Shown: piece by piece, positions 56,787-64,000 of the stretch
How positions within the stretch are numbered: position 1 is the first letter of the stretch
Layout: every line of letters starts with the position of its first letter
Assembly: GCA_014871385.1 (NCBI GenBank)
Contig: CM026433.1
Location: 13,032,023 to 13,096,022, forward strand
DNA: 64,000 bases
Reading direction: 5' to 3'
DNA from: Ceratodon purpureus
Lineage: Eukaryota > Streptophyta > Bryopsida > Pseudoditrichales > Ditrichaceae
Position numbers and translations under genes: made by a program
Notes under the pieces: generated by a model
What the model was told of the DNA's origin: nothing
What the model saw: the letters and a program-made list of their open reading frames with translations, nothing else
The model's database searches: none

Positions 56787-59429
56787 ATGGGGTCGAAGGA
56801 CGTAACCGCAGTTGAAAGTGCCAAAAGCAATGAGGCTATTCTGATTGATGGGCTTCCCAAACGTAAGTAAACAACCCTCTTTTCAACTATTTATCCATGT
56901 TGCAAAGTCTGATTCAATTTGATGATTTGGAAGTTGTTTGAAAGCCCAATTGAATAAGCATTGTTTGAATACTGAGTATGGTTGAAGTCATATTCTTAAA
57001 ACAAAAAATTTGTAGGTGTGATGGAGATTTTGTAAACATATGATAAAAATATGTTCAATTTAGAAACAACATATGAGGATGTACAACAAACATGTGAAAT
57101 CTTTTTAAAAGAAGAATTCACCTTCATTGTACATAATCTGTACGTTGTTTCTAGAAAGAACATATTATTATTGTATTATGTTTATTGTAATCTTTATCAC
57201 ACCTACAAAAAAATATGTTGTTTTTTTTTTTCTTTCCCAAAAACATACCTTGCCATGTTTGATATACATCTGATGCACACTGAGTATTTTTGTCTAAGTG
57301 GTATTTTTTATTTTGGAAAACGAATTTATCTTTTTCTAGTTTTTCTGTTAAAAGTCGGATAAATCCAAAGAAAGATTATCAAATCCTTGCATCAATAACC
57401 AAGAGTTAGTCTTAAATATGTACTCAATACTTTTATAAAATTTCCAAATTCACTTTGTAATGATTGAAAAATTAAATTTTGACAACTTTTCATGTTCAAA
57501 ACTGCAAGGAAACGAAGGAACATCTGCACTTGCTCAACTTGAAGAGCCTCAGGTCAAAGCTAAAGATGGTCAGAAGAGAATAAAGAGAAAGAAGGAAAGA
57601 GGAAAAAAACAATTTTATATTTGTCGATTTTGTCAAAAACTATTTAACAACGCTCAAGCACTTGGAGGACACATGAACGGTCATTCTGCCGGTATGGTCT
57701 ATTAACTATGATATTATTTTCTTGTATTGTGAAATATTTAGTCATCACTATGATATTTTATGATAAGCAATTCCTGATATTATTTTAGATGTTTAATAAT
57801 TTGTCTGAACTTTGTGTTATATTTTACTTTTTTTTAAATTTTTTTTTTTCAGTTATTAATGGAATATATTTGTGCAGCAAGGGATCAAGAAAAGATGAGA
57901 AAATATGAAAAACTCTTTGAAAAGAGGGGTATACAGTCAGTTTTCATCAACAGTCCAAGGTATATTTTATATTCTAGTTTTATAAATTATGAGATTTCAT
58001 GATGCTGTTAATTTTATTGTGACTTTTATCTTTTGATTTGTCACTTCATTTTTGTTATTTTTTCTTTAATTTATTTTTATAATTTTTTGGGAAGGAATTA
58101 GAAAGGCTTATTGTTGTAGCATATTACGCGGATAATATATTTTTATATACGATTTTAGCATATCCATCCATGTTTTGATTAGAAACCTCAGAGAAATTTA
58201 TTTTGAATTGATTAAAAAACTCATTCATTTGAAATTTGCATTGCAGGGAGAGTGTGACAAATACTTCATCAAACCCCTTAAACAACTTCAACCAACCACA
58301 AAATGTAAGCATTTTCTTTCACATAAAATAATATTCTATTTTTGACACTGATGTTAAATTTAGCAAATCAAAATTCACAATAGTTTTAATTTTATGCATA
58401 ATGTAAAATAATCAACTAGTGTTTTCTTTCTCCATCTTCTCTAAATAAATATTCATATATCAAAGCCTTCAACAAGGTGATAATACCATGGTTTCTTTAG
58501 TATTCCCACTTTATTAATATCCAAAAATCTATTATACAATACAGCTCGATTTGTCTCACTCGATTGTTCCGTGCGGGAATCTGTCGAGGAGAAACACCGA
58601 GCTGCACTCAATGTGTTTAACGGCAAGGGTTCCACTAATATAGTACAACATAACATTTTTCACTTGTAGTTGTCTTTAATTTCTGCCACAACAAGAGAGC
58701 CTTACAATTTTAGTTGCTAAAATCTTTATGCTGAGAGAATGTAATGTTCACAGTGGATGCTAAAAACATTGTTATGGTGGGTCTTTTAATGTATTTCAGG
58801 ATTACAATGGACTTTCCTCCACGGCACCAGTTCAACAAACAACATACACTCAACATTCAAAAGAAGAAATGGACTCCTTCCAAGTACAGACAAGGGATTC
58901 ACAGCAGTCCAGTTGGGCACAAACTTCAACTAGTGATATCAATTTAATAAGACCTCCAAGCGCGGACTTCTCCAAAATGCGGAACGCGCCCAATTATGTT
59001 GATTCTAATCCAACAGCAAATGGCAACTACGGCGCATTGATGCAGGACCCATCTATGTTGGGTTTTAATGCACCTACACCTGGTTCCATGCCTTCTAATG
59101 TCGTGTATACAACTTCATCCCGTACAACTTGGTGTGAAGTATGTGAGTTTTATAAATCAGTACAAATGCAGAGAACTCAGCAGGGGACAAATACCACCCC
59201 TACTTTGCAGATGTATAAGCCAGTAGTATATTCTTTACCTCCCAACATGCAAATGAATGACTTTTCAAGTGTTGAGCAAACACAACGTCCATTCAGTGCC
59301 GGATCGGGTAATCAAGATTATATGGTTGCATCACATGTTAATGGAGAACCTGGGCCTTCTGATGCCTCCAAAACAAAATCAGATGAAATGATCAATGAAT
59401 GGTTCAACTCCGCAAATTTTACATTGTAA
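56787..59429 (+). CDS. Single C2H2 zinc-finger protein with QALGGH motif (5 exons)
   Basis: Exons 56787-56862, 57509-57691, 57878-57959, 58247-58304 and 58800-59429 join in phase to 342 residues. The zinc finger is residues 64-84: CRFC, then QKLFNNAQALGG, then HMNGH (C-x2-C-x12-H-x3-H). It carries the plant-specific QALGGH helix that contacts DNA. A Lys/Arg cluster just before it (48-59) is a likely nuclear signal. After the finger comes a charged ARDQEKMRKYEKLFEKRG stretch, then a long Gln/Ser/Pro/Asn-rich tail without an evident LxLxL repression motif. Family members are nuclear transcription regulators of development or stress. The exon split immediately after the finger is clear. Which subfamily it belongs to cannot be decided by eye. 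The first intron is about 650 bp. Confidence 0.87.
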
Positions 59430-61249
59430 AATGAGCCACATCTTTCTATCTAGATTTTAGGTTAGCTTATTATTGTAATAACAGGAAAGTTTCAGAAGCT
59501 GTAGAGAGATTTTACAGAGATGTAGTTGCAGCATATCACAGACTGTAACCATGCTGTTCAATTGTAGACATTTTTGTTAGAAACTTAAAAGTGTGCATCT
59601 TTGGGATGAATTCATTTGTGGCATTTGGATTATGCTGCATGATTAAGGGCTGAAGCTCATGGTTGAAGCCTTGGGTGCGCTTTGCCTTGTCAACACTGTG
59701 TTGATGTACTCATTAACTGGGACTCTCACCCGGACTCTCACAATTTGACAACATGATTGTGTCATGGAGCAACATGTTTACTTGAGCTGGTGAGCCACTC
59801 AAAATTTCTTAAAAATATGTGCTGCAATTCTCTCTTACGAAAATCATTTAATTTTGAACATTTTCTGGGACATCATGTTCTCTGAAGCCACTGATATGCT
59901 CTGAGTGATATTTGCTTATTGATCTGATTACTGTCTCTTATAAGATTTTTGCACCGCAGTTGTCAGATTTAATGTCGTTGTTGGTTGTTTCATGTCTAGA
60001 GATGCTATGTAGTTCATTCCGAAGCTGGAGAAGTTCCCGAAGAGTGCAAATCCCATCTCTAGTCTTCCCCTCTTTCCAAATCTATATACAACAACGTCTT
60101 CTTAGTACATACTCTGATTTGCAATAGTTGGCAAATTTTGTAACTGTGTGCGGAATACATTGTTATCCCTTGACTCTGGCTCTCGGGAGTATTGAGTTGA
60201 ACAGCTCTGGCAGGTGATCAACTGATTTTCTTTGATGTGGTTTAGGGTTTAGCAACTTCCAGATATATGCGTGTGTTTGTTTCCACATTATGTCTTGCAT
60301 GTGGAAAGAATGTGCAGTCTTGGGCAGTTCAATCACCGAGAGTGGGCATGTGAGTAGTCTTCTTGCTTGCACGGGCCGAGAAGAAGCTCCTTACGATTCT
60401 GTGTCCAGATGGAAGGGCTTTTGCTGTGAATTACACCTGATGGTGTTTCTCTCTTGAGTTACAGGTATTCTAATAATTATGTGAAGTCCTATCTGCAAAT
60501 CACTTTCAGCAGTTATCATAATAATTTATGCCATTCTCTTTTATGCCGTGCTTGATTGTTACCTTCTTGGATACACATATGCTGGATTTATTGCTTTCTT
60601 TTACATGTTTTATTATTTGTAGGCAGAAACAAATGAAGATGTCGATGAATGGTAGGACACATTTCAGCGAGCTCTTCTGGCAGAACAGAATGCATCGACG
60701 TTAATGAGATTGTGCCAAGCTTGTACCTCTTGAGTCTGCAGATGGAAAATTAGACCAAGGTGGGTTCCGAAGTAGGGTGTAGTATGTATTCCTGTGGTGA
60801 GGGAACTCCTAGTGTGAAAGATTAGAACAGAAAATCTTTGTTCTATGTCCAATCCATTTGATAAAAATGTTTAAAATTTGGTTAACTCATCTAATCCCTG
60901 TTTTAAATGTGTACTCCATGCTCCTGGGGATAGTTCGGTTTTTTTATGTAAGTTATGACTTTAGATTGAAGTCAAAAAGTTGTGGAATTACTGAATTTGA
61001 AGTATAATTTTCTTCTTTGTGCAATTACCTGTAGCAAAATGTTCCGCAATGCATCAAACCTCATTACAGATATCTCACAAGTCTCTTGAACCGGAGACCG
61101 ATCACATCTTTGTACAATTGCTAGGGCCTTGGCCAATCTTAATGTGCTTGCACCAGAATTTAAGATCAAATGAAACATGGAAATAACAATTTGCTGCCCC
61201 AGATTTCGATCAAATCAGATTTGCACATACGGATCTTATGCTTCTTGGA
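59430..61249. other. Downstream of the zinc-finger gene
   Basis: It includes the zinc-finger 3' untranslated region. Open frames of 60-71 codons on both strands show no motif. No repeat was noticed until 61250. Confidence 0.4.
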
Positions 61250-61345
61250 GACAGAATGGATCAAAAAATACGAACCTACAATAGAAAACCTAGCAAAGCT
61301 CCATTAATTCAATTAGCATGTAATCGAATTCAGACTCAGGTAAGA
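61250..61345. repeat. Dispersed copy of the 54-55 kb repeat unit
   Basis: GAATGGATCAAAAAATACG followed by AAACCTAGCAAAGCTCCATT and TGTAATCGAATTCAGAC matches about 54255-54357 with scattered changes. It is one isolated unit fragment about 6 kb from the tandem array. Confidence 0.7.
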
Positions 61346-63343
61346 TGATGAGTTTCCATCTTCCTTAATTTTCTCAATCCTTACAGCCAAGAAGTGGTTT
61401 CTTTCAATGGTCAAGGTTTTATACGCGGACAAGAGTGTGTGTAGGACAATTTGTGACGGCTCTTGGCAAGGCGGGATTGCCCACGCAAATGGCGCTTCAC
61501 ATATGCAGAACATTCTTGCAGAGCTGCTCATCCACACGGCACCATGATTGCAAGAACACCACAGTCGTGTACTCTTAAACTTTAAGAGACGTCGATTTTC
61601 CCCAACCGTTTAATGCACACAGGTGATTAAGCTAAAACCTAATCGATACACGCTTCAAAGGTTAACGACAAGTCTTCCTCATTGTTTATCTATTCGTAGG
61701 AATATTTACCAGACACGACCTCACCCTTTTGTGTGGTCACCTTGGGCTGAAATTCAACATTGCTATGCGAGAAAGGCCGACAGTTCCCAACTATGGACTC
61801 ATTCTACGTCATTCGCTTGACTTCGAGATGGGTAATGACTTCCAGAAGGGTAGTGAATTCGATGCACACATAAATTATGGAAAAGAGAATTCATGTCCGA
61901 CTTCTGATGATCTTTGTACGTCACTAACTTACCCACCCGTACTAAACACAAAGCTCCTGAGGAGTGAATATGGGCACATTGATTGCCGCAGAAGGAAGCT
62001 TCTGCAGAAGCAGTTGCAACGTCCTTGGCTTTGTTTGAATGCACGCTCACCTCACCACCAGCCATTTCGGCAGAGTACCCTGCTCGTGAACCTTCCCCTC
62101 CCTTCGGATGCCAAGACTCCAAGAGGAGCCTTCACTGAACGGATGTCTGTGAGTTAGCCTGATGGGTAATCTCGAAGATGGGTCATACCAGCTTGGACTG
62201 ATGTCAGCCCAATTCGGAGAAGACATGAAACTCGAGCCGCATCAGCAAGTCTAGAAGGTGACGCATTGCAGCATCTTCTTTGATGAGTTGTCATGATAAG
62301 TAATGTTAGATATTATTATAGATAAGTTTTAATTTAAGCTTCGGTTTCGTGGATCATTGGGCCATAGGGCAGAATATTTCGGAACTGGTCATTGATCTGC
62401 CAAAGGTCGTTAAGCAGATGTTCGTTAAGGATTTACATGTGCCGAGTATCTACCATGGTGGTGTGGTTGTTTTAGAAGTGTGTGCTTTGTTGATAACTGT
62501 GGAATCGGAGATGCTCGTAGCTTCAGTGGAGGATTCTACACGGCAAGGGCACACGCTTGTACTATACGTTCGAGCTGGTTTTACGTTAGGTGAAGAGAGT
62601 TCAAAACAGATCGGACTCCTGACGAATCGGTCGTAGGAAGCGCAGGATTGATGCTGGACGCCACAAATAGGCTTAACGAAAAACCTTGACAGGTTCCTTC
62701 GTTTTTGTCGTTTGGGAGGTGCAACCCAAGTGGAAAGGAAACTGCGTAGCGGCAACGAAAGTGTGGTAGGCACACTTGTAACTCTTGCCTACCATCTCCA
62801 GAATCCACCCATACAAAAATCGTGGCAGCAGATAACCTAACAATCCTTCCCGTTTCGATCGACCTGTTATGGCTGACCTAGATAGATATTCCATGTTTGA
62901 AAAATGATTAAATTGCATAACAACCTCGAAAAGATCTCATCGGTGTAGCGGTCAAATGGTCTCTTAGATGACCGCCAAATGATCTTTCAGATGATCTTCC
63001 GTGAAGTTGGAGACATAAAAATGTCAAAAATGTGCAGAAAACAGGAACCTAAGATGTAGAGTCTGTTGTCAATACCTTGAACACGCCGGATGTCATATGC
63101 TTCATAGAACACGCCAAGCTGGAACGTTATGTACATATATAGTGAGACACTGCATTCCTCACCTGCACGATTTACGTCTAGGGATTCATACCAACTAACC
63201 CGAAGATTTGCTAAGGGGGATTTGAACCCTGAGAAGTTTTCAGGGTAAAGGCCACCGATCCTGTGTCTATCTATTCACCAAAAAATCACCTTAATGTTCT
63301 AACCTGGCTAGAGAAACTTTTAAGTTCTATTCGTTTTGCTATT
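61346..63343. other. Unassigned region before the F-box gene
   Basis: Plus frames 61729-62157 (142 codons) and 62349-62636 (95 codons) have mixed, non-repetitive compositions. They show no recognisable domain, so they may be exons of an unknown gene or chance. The minus frame 62673-62918 (81 codons) could equally be 3' exon sequence. None is called. Confidence 0.3.
63214..63283 (-). other. tRNA-like or SINE-like B-box sequence
   Basis: The minus strand holds GGTTCAAATCC (63218-63228), an exact RNA polymerase III B-box, with TAGACACAGGATCGG about 40 bases upstream as a weak A-box. The acceptor and T stems do not pair, so it is not a functional tRNA. A SINE end or degraded tRNA-derived sequence would fit. 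Confidence 0.3.
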
Positions 63344-64000
63344 CTACACCGTCGCTGCTGAATTGGGCTGAAAGTGAGCCTCCGACACCACATTCTGTGT
63401 TGCATAATACAGGGGCAATGATTTGTTGCGGGGTAGTAGCGACGTCGACGGGACAAAGTTGTCCAGGCCTTGGAATGGACAGGGCGGCAATTTGAGCTCT
63501 TCGGACAAATCGTCTGCCAAAACTTGGAATGATTTGTCGTACAGGAGTAAGCCGAGCTCGTTGCGTACCGATACACATCGGTAGAGAGGGAACTTGGAGC
63601 CCCACTTGGCGAAGAAGCTCTCGAACAATACTGCGTCTTCGATCTTTTGCTCCTTGGAAGGGTTCAACCTGCAAAACGACACTCCCTTGGTCCCCTTGCA
63701 GTCGTCCTCTCGAACCACCATGAACACTGTGCCCTTGCATTCCACAACTTGCACTTCGATCTTGCTCCCTGGGCACCTCGGCTCACACCTATACAGAAGC
63801 TTTTCTCTGAACACGCCCTCGTAGATGTCGTAGACGACTAATCCCATCACGCTGCTCCTCAAAATGCCTTCCTTTGCCACGAAGTAAAAGAAATTGTCAC
63901 AACATGCACCCACTTGAGGAGAAAAGCTCAGTTTGTACTTTCTTTCGATGACGGATAAGTTGTTGTCGACAGACCAAGTTTGCGTGAGAGAGTCATATAT
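63344..64000 (-). CDS. F-box/kelch-like protein, C-terminal part (5' end beyond window)
   Basis: A minus-strand frame open from the window edge to a stop at 63344, giving 218 residues of the C-terminal part. Kelch-like strand patterns are visible: YDSLTQTWS at the edge, then FFYFVAKEGILRSS, VVYDIYEG and a later GLLLYDKSF. This is the usual pattern of plant F-box proteins, where kelch repeats recruit the substrate to an SCF ubiquitin ligase. The N-terminal F-box itself would lie past 64000 and cannot be seen, so the F-box assignment is by family resemblance. No intron or break is evident in the visible part. Confidence 0.6.
   Translation of the reverse strand: MYDSLTQTWSVDNNLSVIERKYKLSFSPQVGACCDNFFYFVAKEGILRSSVMGLVVYDIYEGVFREKLLYRCEPRCPGSKIEVQVVECKGTVFMVVREDDCKGTKGVSFCRLNPSKEQKIEDAVLFESFFAKWGSKFPLYRCVSVRNELGLLLYDKSFQVLADDLSEELKLPPCPFQGLDNFVPSTSLLPRNKSLPLYYATQNVVSEAHFQPNSAATV

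Noticed and set aside
61729-62157. 142-codon plus frame overlapped by a 107-codon minus frame
   Set aside because: Neither strand gives a recognisable protein, and no intron partners were found.
1-64000. CRISPR arrays, operons or bacterial-style gene clusters
   Set aside because: No regularly spaced identical repeats with unique spacers were seen, and all recognised genes are intron-bearing plant genes on their own promoters.

Overview
Nuclear DNA of a land plant. Genes are widely spaced, split by GT-AG introns, and embedded in AT-rich repeats. I infer a bryophyte, possibly a liverwort. This rests on the compact three-exon TIR1/AFB auxin receptor, a six-cysteine EPF-type peptide and the general repeat landscape. 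The species cannot be fixed by eye. All exon coordinates below were worked out by hand from splice signals and phase continuity.

Layout. 1-1.9 kb: a TTAA-flanked terminal-inverted-repeat element inserted in a larger repeat. 2.2-6.8 kb (+): TIR1/AFB F-box auxin receptor with a repeat-bearing 5' leader. 10.2-12.1 kb (-): a NagZ-like glycoside hydrolase family 3 enzyme in four exons. 13.3-14.1 kb: a GC-rich inverted-repeat island. 14.3-19.0 kb: a 4.7 kb composite foldback element carrying a nested TTAA element. 19.3-19.9 kb: a second kind of TTAA element. 20.3-25.0 kb (+): EPSP synthase of the shikimate pathway in eight exons, preceded by leader tandem repeats. 27.9-36.4 kb: a MITE, tandem repeats, and inverted copies of the repeats seen at 1-1.9 kb and 14.8-18.4 kb.

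36.4-44.9 kb is mostly unrecognised, with a hairpin and partial duplications. 44.9-46.6 kb (+): an EPF/EPFL-family secreted peptide gene that becomes visible only when three exons are joined. 50.7-51.4 kb (-): a cryptic three-exon chain. 52.6-53.5 kb (-): a 304-codon orphan frame. 53.9-55.3 kb: degenerate tandem repeats. 56.8-59.4 kb (+): a single-finger QALGGH C2H2 zinc-finger gene in five exons. 63.3-64 kb (-): the C-terminal part of an F-box/kelch-like gene cut by the window edge.

The genes are ordinary independent plant loci (hormone perception, aromatic amino-acid synthesis, peptide signalling, transcription), not an operon or cluster. The most unusual content is the set of TTAA-bounded elements, some of which can be compared with empty target sites inside the same window. 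Next come a bacterial-type NagZ-like gene with plant introns and several cryptic or orphan coding regions.
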